The notes: generated by a model from the letters alone, not told the origin. A stretch of DNA of 64,000 nt from Candidatus Methanoliparum thermophilum (GCA_004212075.1 RXIF01000002.1:1-64000), one strand, 5' to 3'; counted from the first letter of the stretch, positions 34,552 to 48,730 are shown. Program-made: numbers and translations.

Positions 34552-35512
34552 TTTTTATAAAGAGTTGATCGAGGATAATTATCCAAAATATTTTAATGGA
34601 AAAGAGCCAGAGATACATTACGGTCCGATGAAAGAGTTATTGGCAAGAGGAGGAAAAAGACTACGCCCGATCTTGTGTATGCTCACCTGTGATGTTTTTG
34701 GTGGGGATGTCTATAATGCGATACCTACAGCTATAGCGATAGAGTTTTTTCACAATTTTACGCTTATTCATGACGATATACAGGATAACAGTCTATTAAG
34801 ACGAGGAGAAACGACACTTCATATGAAATATGGAATCCCACTCGTTTTAAATTGTGGAGATGGGCTTTACGCTTTATCTTACCAGCTGTTGAAAGATAAT
34901 GAAGATTTACTCGGTGTAAATCGAGCATGGAGGATATTTTGTGAGATGATAGATATGAACGTTCTTCTCGTAGAGGGGCAGGCTATGGATATAAAGTTTA
35001 AAAGAGATAAAGATTTGGATGAAGATGGTATGATCGAGTTAATGAGAAAAAAGACTGGTGTGTTGTTCGGTGCGGCGGCTGGTTGTGGTGCAATAATAGC
35101 AGATGTTAAAAATGATGTGAAAGAGTCTATCGTGCGTTTTTGGGAGAATTTAGGGATTGTATTTCAAATCAGGGACGATATTCTCAATCTAACGGGAAAA
35201 GAAGAAGAATACGGCAAAAAAATAGGTGATGATATAGCAGAAGGAAAACCAACCCTAATTTTGATCCATTGTTTGAATAATTGTAACGATGATGAACGAG
35301 AGTTCATAATGAATCATCTAGGTCTTGAATACGATTACGATAAAGTCAAGGAAGTGATCGACCTATTTAAAAAGTATGGATCGATAAATTATGCGGAAAA
35401 AATTGCAGAAAAAATTTTGACAGATTCTTATGCGGCTATAGAAGATATAGATATACCAAAAAAAGAAAGGATGTTATCTTTTGCTAATTATTTTATAAAA
35501 AGAAATAAATGA
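34541..35512 (+). CDS. idsA: Geranylgeranyl diphosphate synthase (polyprenyl synthetase)
   Basis: The enzyme builds the C20 chain of archaeal lipids from IPP. The 323-residue protein has GGKRLRPILCMLTCDVFGGD, the first aspartate motif IHDDIQDNSLLRRGE (about residues 77-91) and the second FQIRDDILNLTGKEEEYGKK. Its start overlaps fni by 11 bases, and 16 bases separate it from gltX. This order (fni, prenyl synthase, gltX) is common in euryarchaea. Chain length is inferred from context. Confidence 0.92.
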   Translation: MDIDFYKELIEDNYPKYFNGKEPEIHYGPMKELLARGGKRLRPILCMLTCDVFGGDVYNAIPTAIAIEFFHNFTLIHDDIQDNSLLRRGETTLHMKYGIPLVLNCGDGLYALSYQLLKDNEDLLGVNRAWRIFCEMIDMNVLLVEGQAMDIKFKRDKDLDEDGMIELMRKKTGVLFGAAAGCGAIIADVKNDVKESIVRFWENLGIVFQIRDDILNLTGKEEEYGKKIGDDIAEGKPTLILIHCLNNCNDDEREFIMNHLGLEYDYDKVKEVIDLFKKYGSINYAEKIAEKILTDSYAAIEDIDIPKKERMLSFANYFIKRNK

Positions 35513-35528
35513 TCTGGAAGGAAAATTA

Positions 35529-37232
35529 ATGGAGAGCAGATTTGAATATATTAACAAACTTATTAAATTATTCGCGTTAGAAAATGCTATAAAACATAAA
35601 TCAGCTCCTAATTTAAACTCTGTTGTTGGTAAACTAGTATCTGAGTATCCAGCGGCTAAAGATAATATTAAAGATCTATCTCAAATTATAAAAGATATTA
35701 TTGAAGAGATTTCTACCATGGATGAGGGAGAGAAAAGAGAACGATATGCGGTTCTGGTAAAAAGTCTTGGTTATACAATAGATAATAATGAGAAAAAGAG
35801 AAAAGATGCTGTTCTACCACCTTTACCTTTAAAAAATAAAGATCAGCCAGTAGTAATGCGTATAGCACCAAATCCAAACGGTCCTGCAACAATAGGACAT
35901 GCACGGGGGATAATTACAAATGGTGAGTATGCAAGGATGTATAAAGGCAAATTTATACTTCGGTTTGATGATACAGATCCAAAAACAAAAAGACCTTTGA
36001 TTGATGCATACAAATGGTACGCGGAAGATTGTAGATGGCTGGGTTATAATCCTGATGAGATAGTTATTGCATCGGATAGAATACCCATATATTACGAATA
36101 TGCAAAAAAGCTTATAGAAATGGGTAAATCTTATGTCTGCCTCTGTGAAAAAGAAGATTTTAAAAGATTTAAGGATAATAGTAAGCCTTGCCCTCATAGA
36201 GATCAATCTGTAGAAGAGAACCTTGAGTATTGGAGGGGTATGCTCTCAGGGGAGTATAAGGAGGGAGAGGTAGTATTACGTCTTAAAACGGATATTAACA
36301 ATAAAAATCCTGCATTAAGAGATTTTGCCATATTTAGGATAATATACGAAGATCATCCAAGAATAAGCAATAGATACTGTGTCTGGCCAATGTTAGATTT
36401 TGAGTCAGGGATAGAGGATCATCTATTAAGAGTGACTCATATAATTCGTGGAAAAGATCTGATAGATTCAGAAAGAAAACAGAGGTTTTTTTACGATTAT
36501 TTTGGTTGGGAGTATCCGGTTACCATATACTGGGGAAGAATCAAGATACACGAGTTTGGTAAGATAAGTACCAGTTCTATTAAAAAAGGTATAGAGAATG
36601 GAGAATATACAGGATGGGATGATCCACGTCTTCCTACCATAAGAGCGTTGAAAAAGAGGGGAATCGATCCGATAGCAATTAAAAATTTCGTAATAAGCCT
36701 AAGAGTGAATATATCTGATATAACAATAAGCATGGAAAACTTATATGCGGAGAATAGAAAGATAATAGATGATAAGGCAAAGAGGTATTTTTTTGTGGAC
36801 GATCCTATAAAGCTTAAGGTAAAAGGTATAGATAACTCCGTTGAAAAGCATGTTAAAATACCAATACACCCTAATTTTCCAGAAAGAGGCTATAGAGAGC
36901 TGAATTTCAAAGATGTTGTTTTCATAACAAGTAAAGATTATAATAAATATATGAACTCAATCGTACGATTGAAAGGGTTGTTCAACGTAAGAATAGATAA
37001 AAACGAGGTTTATTATGCAGGTGATGAGATAAAAGATCTTCCTATAATTCACTGGTTGCCATCAGGTTTAAAAATGAGAGTAATATCACCCGAGGGTACC
37101 TATAATGGATTAGGAGAAGAAGGATTGGAGAATTCGATCGACGAAGTCGTACAGTTAGAACGGTTCGGCTATGCAAGGATTGATTTTGTTGATAAGGATG
37201 GAGAGATCATCGCTTATTTTACACATAAATAA
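35529..37232 (+). CDS. gltX: Glutamyl-tRNA synthetase, archaeal type
   Basis: This class I synthetase of 567 residues has the ATP motif PNPNGPATIGHARGIITNGE (a variant of HIGH) near residue 113. GKISTSSIKKG replaces KMSKS. The C-terminal beta-barrel region (KDVVFITSKDYNKYMNSIVR) is of the GlnRS-like archaeal form. Archaeal GluRS usually also charges tRNA-Gln, with a transamidase completing the reaction. It is followed directly by cfbB without a gap. Confidence 0.93.
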   Translation: MESRFEYINKLIKLFALENAIKHKSAPNLNSVVGKLVSEYPAAKDNIKDLSQIIKDIIEEISTMDEGEKRERYAVLVKSLGYTIDNNEKKRKDAVLPPLPLKNKDQPVVMRIAPNPNGPATIGHARGIITNGEYARMYKGKFILRFDDTDPKTKRPLIDAYKWYAEDCRWLGYNPDEIVIASDRIPIYYEYAKKLIEMGKSYVCLCEKEDFKRFKDNSKPCPHRDQSVEENLEYWRGMLSGEYKEGEVVLRLKTDINNKNPALRDFAIFRIIYEDHPRISNRYCVWPMLDFESGIEDHLLRVTHIIRGKDLIDSERKQRFFYDYFGWEYPVTIYWGRIKIHEFGKISTSSIKKGIENGEYTGWDDPRLPTIRALKKRGIDPIAIKNFVISLRVNISDITISMENLYAENRKIIDDKAKRYFFVDDPIKLKVKGIDNSVEKHVKIPIHPNFPERGYRELNFKDVVFITSKDYNKYMNSIVRLKGLFNVRIDKNEVYYAGDEIKDLPIIHWLPSGLKMRVISPEGTYNGLGEEGLENSIDEVVQLERFGYARIDFVDKDGEIIAYFTHK

Positions 37233-38609
37233 ATGGATCAAAGAGTATTGATTGCAGGAGATAGAAGTTCTGCTGGAAAAACCACCGTTTCAATGGGTTT
37301 GATGGCTAACTTGAAGGATAAAGGATACGTGGTCCAACCGTTTAAAGTAGGATTAGATTATATAGATCCAAGCTATCATTCTCTCATTACAGGTAGGCCA
37401 TCTAGGAATATAGATGGATTATTAATGAAGGACGAAAGAATAAGAGATATCTTTTTCGATGCAACCAAAGATGCAGATATATCTATAATAGAGGGGGTTA
37501 GAGGATTATACGAAGGCTACTCTGCATCGAATGATATAGGAAGTACAGCTCAGATTGCCAAGATACTAAAAACTCCTGTTATCTTGGTCATAGATGCACG
37601 AAGCATTACACGAAGTGCATCAGCACTGGTTAAAGGTTATCAGTTGTTCGATCCAGAGATAAATTTTAGCGGTGTTATCCTAAACCATCTTGGAAGCAAG
37701 AGACATAAAGAGAAGGCAGAAGAAGCAATAAATAGATATACCAACCTAGAAGTATTAGGATCTATACCACGAGATAGTTTTACAGGAATCAAAATGAGAC
37801 ATCTGGGATTGGTACCGGCTAAAGAGGGAGAGAAAACCGATAAAAATTTTTTTAATACTATTGAAAATATCAAGAGACTTATAGCGGATTATGTAGATAT
37901 AGATAAGATCGTATCTATTGCTAAATCCTCAGAAGATATAGAAAACTTAAAATCATCAAATACGATCTTTTTTCAATCGTCACAGCAAAATACGGTAAAA
38001 ATCGGGATTGCTATGGATGAAGCATTTAATTTTTACTATTATGATAATCTATATCTCTTAGAGAATGCCGGTGCAAAACTGATATATTTTAGCCCAATTC
38101 ATGACAAAAAACTGCCAGAGGTAGATGGGCTATATATAGGTGGGGGATATCCTGAGTTTTATGCAGAAGATCTAGAATCCAATAAAAGCATGCTAACGGA
38201 TATTAAAAGATTTTGTGAGAGAGAAAAACCAGTTTTTGCAGAATGTGGCGGTTTAGTCTATTTAATGGATAAGATGGTAATAAAAAATGATGAATATTCA
38301 TTTGTTGGATTAATAGACGGATATTCATCAATGAATAGAGATAGAAGAGTAGTAAACTACGTTTTAGGAAAATTTACAGAGAATTCTGTTATAGGTAGAG
38401 AGAACGATAAGTTTATAGGGCACGAATTTCATAAATCGATCGCTTTTTGTGGAGGAAAAAACTATACAATAAATCTTACCCGCGGCGAAGGTATAAAAGA
38501 CGGAAAGGATGGCATGAAGGTTTATAATACGCTCGCAACTTACACTCATTTTCATGCAGCATCTTTTCTTCCATTTGCAAAAAATTTTGTCGAAAATTGC
38601 AAACTTTAA
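37233..38609 (+). CDS. cfbB: Cobyrinate or Ni-sirohydrochlorin a,c-diamide synthase
   Basis: Enzymes of the CbiA/CfbB family amidate the a and c side chains, either of cobyrinate for B12 or of Ni-sirohydrochlorin for F430; in methanogens one enzyme may do both. The 458-residue protein has the P-loop IAGDRSSAGKTTVSMGL at the start and a class I glutaminase domain with YIGGGYPEFYAEDL. The nucleophile Cys lies in FAECGGLVYLMDKM. It starts right after the gltX stop. It converges on the 5S rRNA gene with only two bases between. Confidence 0.85.
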   Translation: MDQRVLIAGDRSSAGKTTVSMGLMANLKDKGYVVQPFKVGLDYIDPSYHSLITGRPSRNIDGLLMKDERIRDIFFDATKDADISIIEGVRGLYEGYSASNDIGSTAQIAKILKTPVILVIDARSITRSASALVKGYQLFDPEINFSGVILNHLGSKRHKEKAEEAINRYTNLEVLGSIPRDSFTGIKMRHLGLVPAKEGEKTDKNFFNTIENIKRLIADYVDIDKIVSIAKSSEDIENLKSSNTIFFQSSQQNTVKIGIAMDEAFNFYYYDNLYLLENAGAKLIYFSPIHDKKLPEVDGLYIGGGYPEFYAEDLESNKSMLTDIKRFCEREKPVFAECGGLVYLMDKMVIKNDEYSFVGLIDGYSSMNRDRRVVNYVLGKFTENSVIGRENDKFIGHEFHKSIAFCGGKNYTINLTRGEGIKDGKDGMKVYNTLATYTHFHAASFLPFAKNFVENCKL

Positions 38610-38611
38610 AT

Positions 38612-38737
38612 TGCCTTGGCAGCAAACTCGACTTCCCGAAGGCTCGCGCACTTCAGTACAATGGAGAACGTGATAAGCTTAACTTCCGGGTTCGGAATGT
38701 TACCGGGTGTTTCCTCATCACTATGGCCGCCAAGGCA
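38612..38737 (-). rRNA. 5S ribosomal RNA
   Basis: TGCCTTGGC and GCCAAGGCA close the terminal stem. Inside are the conserved CCGAACCCGGAAGTTAAGC segment and the usual archaeal loops, about 126 bases. It is the last gene of the rRNA operon, 50-55 bases after the 23S end. Confidence 0.95.
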
Positions 38738-38792
38738 GTAGGTAAGCATAGGTTTATCAGTATACGCCAAGAAAATAGCAGATAACAAAAAC

Positions 38793-41727
<2,935 letters not shown>

Positions 41728-41841
41728 TCTACTATTTTCCCAGTAAACGCCTGATAAACCTATATTCGATCTCATTTGTAATATACATCGATCATCTTCC
41801 CAACAGATCTTCTTGATCTGCTGGTGCATTTGTCTCTCAGA

Positions 41842-41914
41842 TGGACTCGACGGGATTTGAACCCGTGGCCTTCGCCTCGCAAAGGCGACACTCTTCCAGC
41901 TGAGCTACGAGCCC
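41842..41914 (-). tRNA. tRNA-Ala (TGC) in the rRNA spacer
   Basis: GGGCTCG pairs with CGAGTCC (one G-T pair), discriminator A. The loop TTTGCGA on stem CGCC/GGCG gives anticodon TGC. The position between 16S and 23S is the usual place for tRNA-Ala in euryarchaea. It is 73 bases, no intron. Confidence 0.95.
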
Positions 41915-41949
41915 TTATAGACCTTAAGCCTCTGGCCGGTTTTTTTACG

Positions 41950-43433
<1,484 letters not shown>

Positions 43434-43748
43434 TGCGAGGTTTGCTCTGCCACTTTCACAAATATATAACCGACCAGAACTAGCTGGTCTAAAAAGACTC
43501 ATGTCAGATATGAAAATATCTTTTCACATCTCCATTAATTACCATTTAGGTGATCAAACTTATTTCCCAACGATAAAATATCGTTGCAAGTTCAATATAT
43601 GTTATTACCCCTATATAAACATATCGATTATATCCCTTTTATTCCAGTTATAACTTTATCACGTTATAAATATGTGAGATATTAAGATATGATACCATAA
43701 GCAGTAAAACTACTAGTATATATACTTTTTGTTTATGTTAACATAAAA
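43434..43748 (-). promoter_or_regulatory. rRNA operon leader and promoters
   Basis: Two TATA-like elements face the 16S gene: TTTATATA (43612-43619) and ATTTATAA (near 43664-43672). Between the nearer one and the 16S start lie two clear inverted repeats: GACCAG/CTGGTC (43472-43489) and AACGATA/TATCGTT (43569-43585). A weaker one lies around 43507-43530. One may be part of the processing stem around 16S; the leader is about 155 bases. No protein gene is present. Confidence 0.55.
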
Positions 43749-43821
43749 GGCCAAGGCCGGGAATTGAACCCGGATCGAAGGATCCACAGTCCTACAGGAT
43801 AGCCGTTACCCCACCTCGGCC
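43749..43821 (-). tRNA. tRNA-His (GTG)
   Basis: GCCGAGG pairs with CCTTGGC. An extra G before the acceptor stem faces a C discriminator, the tRNA-His hallmark. The loop CTGTGGA gives anticodon GTG, and the T arm is CCGGG TTCAATT CCCGG. It lies upstream of the rRNA operon on the same strand and may be cotranscribed if the far promoter is used. Confidence 0.93.
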
Positions 43822-43917
43822 ATACTATGCCTTTCTATATTAGTCTATGATTACTATAATATAAAATTATCTTTATTCTAATTAAAATGTAGTAATGATC
43901 AAATATCTTTGGATTTG

Positions 43918-45222
43918 CTAAAAATCGAATATACTTTTTTGAACCTTTTCTGGCTTTATTGTTTCTTTTTTAGATACATCTTTCTTATGTTTAAGATATA
44001 ATTTTTTAAAATCATTTTTATTAAATATTAGAGATAGTTCCGCATCTGTTAATCCAATCTCCTTTTTAAGTTTATCTGAGATGTCATCATCGTATATCTT
44101 TTTCAAAAAAGGTAAGATATGAGATTTAGCCTTTTTCATCGAAATATTATAGGTTTTTGCTATTTTAAAACATACTCCATTTATTAATTCTCTTCTTTGT
44201 TTAATTTTCCCAAGCAAAATCCATCTTTTTGGAAAATTTATATAAAAATGGCTTTTTTTATTTTTTTTATCAGAAGATAGCACTCCCATTAGCATAAGAT
44301 CGGTTGCATACTTCCAAAATCTATAATCCTGTCTTATATAAATTCGTCCTAAATAACGATCAGATAAAGACAAATTATTTAATACATTCAATAGTCCTAC
44401 ATCATCTTTATAAATATTAAAGATATTCTCATTTATCCATAGTATCACATCTTCAGGTGTCTCATCTATTCTATGTAATATCTGTGCAGCTGCCGAATAA
44501 TCCTCTTTGTGGAAAAGTGCCTGGAGCAAAGAATATATATCTGTATCATGATCTCTCTCGGATATAGACAAAGGAATAGACTCATTTATAGCAATTACAC
44601 CAGTAGATAACGCATATAAATCATTTATTGCTGCTCTTAAATCATGATTATTTTTTGCAATTTTTTTAAGCATCTGGATATCGAGATCGATCCCTTCATC
44701 GATACAAATATTTTTTAATACGAATAAAACTTCTGAATCTTTTAGTATATCAAATTTTATGGATGTACAAAGATTTCTTACATCTTTTGGTACTTTTTTT
44801 ATATCATTAGCCGTTAATACTACCGGATAAATTGATTTTTTAAGTATTTCTCTTATTCCTCTCATTCCATTTTTATCAGATGTACCATATAGATTATCTG
44901 CTTCATCAAACAAAATGATCTTGTTTTTCTGGTTAATAGAATAATTTTCTACCGCAGATCCAGCTATTCTTTTGATCATTTGATAATTTCGTTGATCACT
45001 CGCATTTAACTCGATTACGTCAAAATCAAACTCGTTAGCAATTGCATAAACAGATGATGTTTTCCCCACCCCAGTCGGACCATATAATAATGCCACTTTC
45101 TTCGTCTTACCGTTCAAAAATTCGTTCATCCAATTTTTAAATTTTGATATAGATTGCTTATTTCCAACTACTTCTTTTAAAAAATTAGGTCTATACTTTT
45201 CGGTCCAATTCATTTCTATCAA
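43918..45222 (-). CDS. rfcL: Replication factor C large subunit
   Basis: RfcL is part of the clamp loader that places PCNA on DNA. The 434-residue protein begins MNWTEKYRPNFLKEVVGNKQ and has Walker A LYGPTGVGKTSS near residue 45, Walker B ILFDEADNLYG and the CTSIKF segment in place of the SRC box of the small subunit. The last residues, VQKSIFDF, look like a PCNA-binding PIP box. The start is probably MNWTEKY, three codons into the frame. No rfcS gene is in the window. Confidence 0.93.
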   Translation of the reverse strand: MIEMNWTEKYRPNFLKEVVGNKQSISKFKNWMNEFLNGKTKKVALLYGPTGVGKTSSVYAIANEFDFDVIELNASDQRNYQMIKRIAGSAVENYSINQKNKIILFDEADNLYGTSDKNGMRGIREILKKSIYPVVLTANDIKKVPKDVRNLCTSIKFDILKDSEVLFVLKNICIDEGIDLDIQMLKKIAKNNHDLRAAINDLYALSTGVIAINESIPLSISERDHDTDIYSLLQALFHKEDYSAAAQILHRIDETPEDVILWINENIFNIYKDDVGLLNVLNNLSLSDRYLGRIYIRQDYRFWKYATDLMLMGVLSSDKKNKKSHFYINFPKRWILLGKIKQRRELINGVCFKIAKTYNISMKKAKSHILPFLKKIYDDDISDKLKKEIGLTDAELSLIFNKNDFKKLYLKHKKDVSKKETIKPEKVQKSIFDF

Positions 45223-45540
45223 AATCTTTAATATTTGAAGTAAATATATGCTGTGTCAAACAATTTAATAGATCTATTAACCAATAATCTAAAACTCTTA
45301 TCTCAATTCGGTTTTATCCTTGTGAGAATATCGTAAAAGAGATGTGGAGATCTTTACCAACTTTTCATTATTCTATACTTCTTCCAATCTCTATCTCTTA
45401 TATCACATCCATTTCCAACAATACGATCTTCTTGGTTTAAAACTTACGGTATATTAGATACAGCAGGTATTATGAATTAAGGTAAATACTATATCATGTA
45501 ATAAATAAATTTTATATCTCAAATATTTAATATTTTTTTA
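45223..45540. other. AT-rich intergenic region between divergent genes
   Basis: This 318-base region must contain the promoters of rfcL (minus) and the trmJ-like gene (plus). A short minus-strand frame near 45355-45445 (VLNQEDRIVGNGCDIRDRDW and onward, 28 codons) looks protein-like but has no start codon. It could be the tail of a lost gene. No RNA gene seen. Confidence 0.45.
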
Positions 45541-46248
45541 ATGGTATATATTCGGATTGTCCTTGTAGAACCTCGATATGCCGGAAATATAGGTTCGATT
45601 GCACGTATTATGAAGAACTTTGGATTTAATGATTTGATTCTCATAAAACCACCTGTAATCAATCTAGAATCTAAAAAAATGGCAATGCATGCGTCTGATA
45701 TTTTGGAGAATGCAAAGATTTATGATAGTATCAACGATGTGATAGATAATTCGGATTATGTAATCGGAACAACCAGTGTTGTAGGTGGTAGATCTAATGT
45801 AAGAAGGCTGTATATTACACCAAAAGATTTGAAAACAATTTTGAAATATAAAAAAGATATTGTCTCTATTCTTTTTGGAAGGGAAGATAATGGTCTTAGT
45901 AACGAGGAACTTAAACTCTGTGATGCTGTTCTTAATATTCCCTCCTCTTCAGACTATTTAGCACTAAATCTTGCTCAATCTGTAGGGATAATACTGTATG
46001 AACTCTATACCTCCGAAAAAAATGTAATAAATAAAAAATATTTCCCAGATAGGAATGATCTGATATATTTTGAAGAACATCTGTTAAGGCTTTTATACAG
46101 GATAAATTTTCCAAAAACAGATAAAGAAAAGACCGTATTGATGATAAAAAGAATCTTAGCAACTGCAGGTGTTGGTAGTAGAGAGATTAAACATATAAGA
46201 GGTATTTTGTCAGCAATAGAGAAAAAAATTGATGAAAAAGAGGAATAA
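45541..46248 (+). CDS. trmJ: SpoU-family RNA 2'-O-methyltransferase (TrmJ-like)
   Basis: These knotted SAM enzymes methylate ribose in RNA; archaeal and bacterial TrmJ act on tRNA position 32. The 235-residue protein has the family motifs VEPRYAGNIGSIARIMKNFG (motif 1), VSILFGREDNGLSNEELKLC (motif 2) and IPSSSDYLALNLAQSVGIIL (motif 3). Length and the C-terminal helical tail match TrmJ. The ATG follows a T-rich leader without a clear ribosome site, suggesting a leaderless or near-leaderless mRNA. Confidence 0.85.
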   Translation: MVYIRIVLVEPRYAGNIGSIARIMKNFGFNDLILIKPPVINLESKKMAMHASDILENAKIYDSINDVIDNSDYVIGTTSVVGGRSNVRRLYITPKDLKTILKYKKDIVSILFGREDNGLSNEELKLCDAVLNIPSSSDYLALNLAQSVGIILYELYTSEKNVINKKYFPDRNDLIYFEEHLLRLLYRINFPKTDKEKTVLMIKRILATAGVGSREIKHIRGILSAIEKKIDEKEE

Positions 46249-46384
46249 AGCCGTATATAAAATAAATCAATACTCATAAAATTATTTATATGAGATAGTT
46301 TTATAAATAATAAAACCATTAAAATCGAATGATTTATTCGATATTGTATCTTGTCAGATAAATATCTTAAATGAGGCACTAATT

Positions 46385-47524
46385 ATGGAATCCATTGTTA
46401 ATGATGCTTTAAAAAAGGTAAAAAGAGAAAACGATTTTCAGACTGAAAAATCGGGATCGATCTATTCTATTAATAAGGATAATATGAATATTACAGAAGA
46501 AGAACTAGAACTGGAGAAGATATTAAAAAGCATTAAGACTAAAATAATTGTTGTCGGATGCGGAGGCAGCGGTTGTAATACGATCAACAGAATGATGGAC
46601 GAAGGAATCGAGGGTGCAAAGCTGATAGCTATGAACACAGATGCACAACATCTTTTGAATATACGGGCGAATAAAAAATTATTAATCGGGAAAAAATGTA
46701 CAAAAGGTTTTGGTGCTGGTGGTATTCCTCAAATAGGAGAGAAAGCAGCTAAAGAAAGCGAGTCAGATATTGAAAATACTGTCAACGAATCAGATATGGT
46801 ATTTATAACATGCGGTCTTGGCGGTGGTACTGGAACAGGTAGTGCTCCAATTGTGGCTGAATGTGCTAAAAATGCTGGCTCTTTATCTATTTCTGTTGTT
46901 ACCCTTCCTTTTACTGCAGAAGGGACTATTAGGGCAAAAAATGCTGAGATTGGATTAGAGAAACTTAGAAAAGCATCCGATACTGTAATCGTAATACCTA
47001 ACGATAAATTGTTAGAAGCAGTACCAAGACTACCATTACAAGCTGCTTTTAAAGTCGCAGACGAGGTTTTGATGAGGGCAGTAAAAGGTATTACCGAGCT
47101 TATTACCAAGCCAGGTCTTGTCAATCTAGATTTTGCCGATGTTAAGACGATAATGCACGATGGTGGTGTGGCAATGATCGGGTTGGGTGAGGCAGATGGG
47201 GAGAATAGAGCCATCGAAGCTATTAAGAAGGCTTTAAAAAGCCCATTACTAGATATGGATATCTCTGATGCAACGTCTGCTTTGGTAAACGTTAGTGGTG
47301 GTCCCGATATGACAATTACAGAGGCACAAGGCATTGTTGAAGAAATTTATCGAAATATAAACACCAATGCAAATATAATATGGGGTGCACAGATAGATCC
47401 TGATTTAAAAAACAAGATCAGAGTTATGATTATAATAACGGGGGTTAAATCTCCTCAGATTCTTGGAAAGAGTAAAAGCCCTAGAGATAGCCAAAAGGAA
47501 TATGGTATAGATTTTGTACGATGA
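46385..47524 (+). CDS. ftsZ: Cell division protein FtsZ
   Basis: FtsZ is the tubulin-like GTPase that forms the division ring. The 379-residue protein has VVGCGGSGCNTINRM near residue 57, MNTDAQHLL, the tubulin signature CGLGGGTGTGSAPIVAECAK and the catalytic-loop LVNLDFADVKTIM. An N-terminal tail of about 50 residues is usual for archaeal copies. The stop overlaps secE as ATGA. The order ftsZ-secE-spt5-rpl11 is conserved in euryarchaea. Confidence 0.96.
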   Translation: MESIVNDALKKVKRENDFQTEKSGSIYSINKDNMNITEEELELEKILKSIKTKIIVVGCGGSGCNTINRMMDEGIEGAKLIAMNTDAQHLLNIRANKKLLIGKKCTKGFGAGGIPQIGEKAAKESESDIENTVNESDMVFITCGLGGGTGTGSAPIVAECAKNAGSLSISVVTLPFTAEGTIRAKNAEIGLEKLRKASDTVIVIPNDKLLEAVPRLPLQAAFKVADEVLMRAVKGITELITKPGLVNLDFADVKTIMHDGGVAMIGLGEADGENRAIEAIKKALKSPLLDMDISDATSALVNVSGGPDMTITEAQGIVEEIYRNINTNANIIWGAQIDPDLKNKIRVMIIITGVKSPQILGKSKSPRDSQKEYGIDFVR

Positions 47525-47697
47525 CTGCAAGGTTTAATATCAAGGAAAGGTTAAACGGATATGTCCTGATACTCAAGATAACGGAGAGGCCAAACTGGGA
47601 CGAATTTAAAACTACCTGTAAAGTAACGGGATTAAGTTTATTTATAATAGGTTTGGCTGGGTTTGGAATCTATCTAGCTTTCTTGTTCTTATTTTAA
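47521..47697 (+). CDS. secE: Preprotein translocase subunit SecE (Sec61 gamma)
   Basis: The 58-residue protein fits SecE in place and form. An amphipathic start is followed by ITERPNWDEFKTTCKVTGLS and one membrane helix (LFIIGLAGFGIYLAFLFLF). It begins at the ATG that overlaps the ftsZ stop. It clamps the SecY channel in the membrane. The next gene, spt5, follows after 18 bases. Confidence 0.92.
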   Translation: MTARFNIKERLNGYVLILKITERPNWDEFKTTCKVTGLSLFIIGLAGFGIYLAFLFLF

Positions 47698-47715
47698 GAA
47701 AATACAGGTTGTAGA

Positions 47716-48189
47716 ATGAGCAATGTCGATTTAAATATATATATAGTAAAGACGGTTGCAGGAGAAGAGAGAAACGTGGCTGATATGATAATGACCAAGA
47801 TAAATACAATGGACAAGACAAGTATTGCATCTATTTTAGTGCCTTATGGATTAAAAGGCTATTTTATGATTGAAGGAGGAGTATTGGAGGAGATTGAAGA
47901 AATTGTCAAGGGTATACCGCATGCAAAAGGTATTATAAAAGGAAGCGTCCCGTTATCAGAGATCGAACCATTTTTGATGCCACAGCCTTCTGCTGCAAAG
48001 GTTAAGATAGGTGATATTGTAGAGATAATAAACGGCCCGTTTAAAGGGGAGAAAGCAAAAGTTAAAAAGGTTGATATTAACAAAGAAGAAATAACTGTAG
48101 AATTTTTTGAATCGATGGTGATAATCCCTGTAACAGTAAAAGGTAGTTCTATTAGAGTAATAGATTCAGATACGGAGGATAAAAAATGA
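47716..48189 (+). CDS. spt5: Transcription elongation factor Spt5 (NusG-like)
   Basis: The 157-residue protein has the NGN domain ([20 protein letters not shown]) and a C-terminal KOW motif ([20 protein letters not shown]). With Spt4 it binds RNA polymerase and raises processivity. Overlap with rpl11 as ATGA indicates coupling. Length is normal for archaea. Confidence 0.96.
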   Translation: MSNVDLNIYIVKTVAGEERNVADMIMTKINTMDKTSIASILVPYGLKGYFMIEGGVLEEIEEIVKGIPHAKGIIKGSVPLSEIEPFLMPQPSAAKVKIGDIVEIINGPFKGEKAKVKKVDINKEEITVEFFESMVIIPVTVKGSSIRVIDSDTEDKK

Positions 48190-48659
48190 CAGATATTGTA
48201 GAATTTTTGGTACCTGGTGGTAAAGCCACTGCAGGTCCTCCGGTAGGACCGGCGCTTGGCCCACTTGGTGTTAACATTAAACAGATTGTAGATGAGATAA
48301 ACAAAGTAACTAAAGAGTTTGAGGGTATGCAGATACCCGTGAAGGTTATAATAGAGGATAATAAAAGCTTTTCTATCGAGATAGGGTCTCCTCCTACAGC
48401 TGAACTTATTAAAAAAGAAGTAGGGTTAGAAAAAGGCTCTTCTCAGCCAGGAAAGGAGTTTGTTGGAAACATAAGCCTTGATAATGTTAAAAAAATAGCA
48501 AAAATAAAGATTAATTCCATGCTATCCCATAAATTAAAGGATGCTGTAAAAGAGGTAATAGGGACATGTCAATCGGTAGGAGTAAAAGTTGAAGATCTTC
48601 CCCCAAAAGAGATGGAGAAAAAGATAGAAAACGGTGAATACGATAGACTTTTTGGTTAA
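48186..48659 (+). CDS. rpl11: Ribosomal protein L11
   Basis: The 157-residue protein has the typical [20 protein letters not shown] and [13 protein letters not shown] at the start and a C-terminal rRNA-binding half with [20 protein letters not shown]. It binds 23S rRNA at the GTPase centre. Usually L1, L10 and L12 follow; here a terminator and a convergent gene come next. Confidence 0.97.
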   Translation: MTDIVEFLVPGGKATAGPPVGPALGPLGVNIKQIVDEINKVTKEFEGMQIPVKVIIEDNKSFSIEIGSPPTAELIKKEVGLEKGSSQPGKEFVGNISLDNVKKIAKIKINSMLSHKLKDAVKEVIGTCQSVGVKVEDLPPKEMEKKIENGEYDRLFG

Positions 48660-48660
48660 A

Positions 48661-48681
48661 CGATGATTATCTTAATCATCG
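48661..48681 (+). terminator. Hairpin terminator after rpl11
   Basis: CGATGATTA, TCT, TAATCATCG: a perfect 9-base stem two bases after the rpl11 stop, followed by T-rich sequence (48686-48709). It closes the ftsZ-secE-spt5-rpl11 unit. Confidence 0.65.
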
Positions 48682-48730
48682 ATTGCCTTTTATCTTTTTA
48701 TTTTTATTACCTATAATCTATGTATCCTTA

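Noticed and set aside
46729-47334. 201-codon minus-strand frame
   Set aside because: It is the mirror of ftsZ; the plus-strand protein has all FtsZ motifs.
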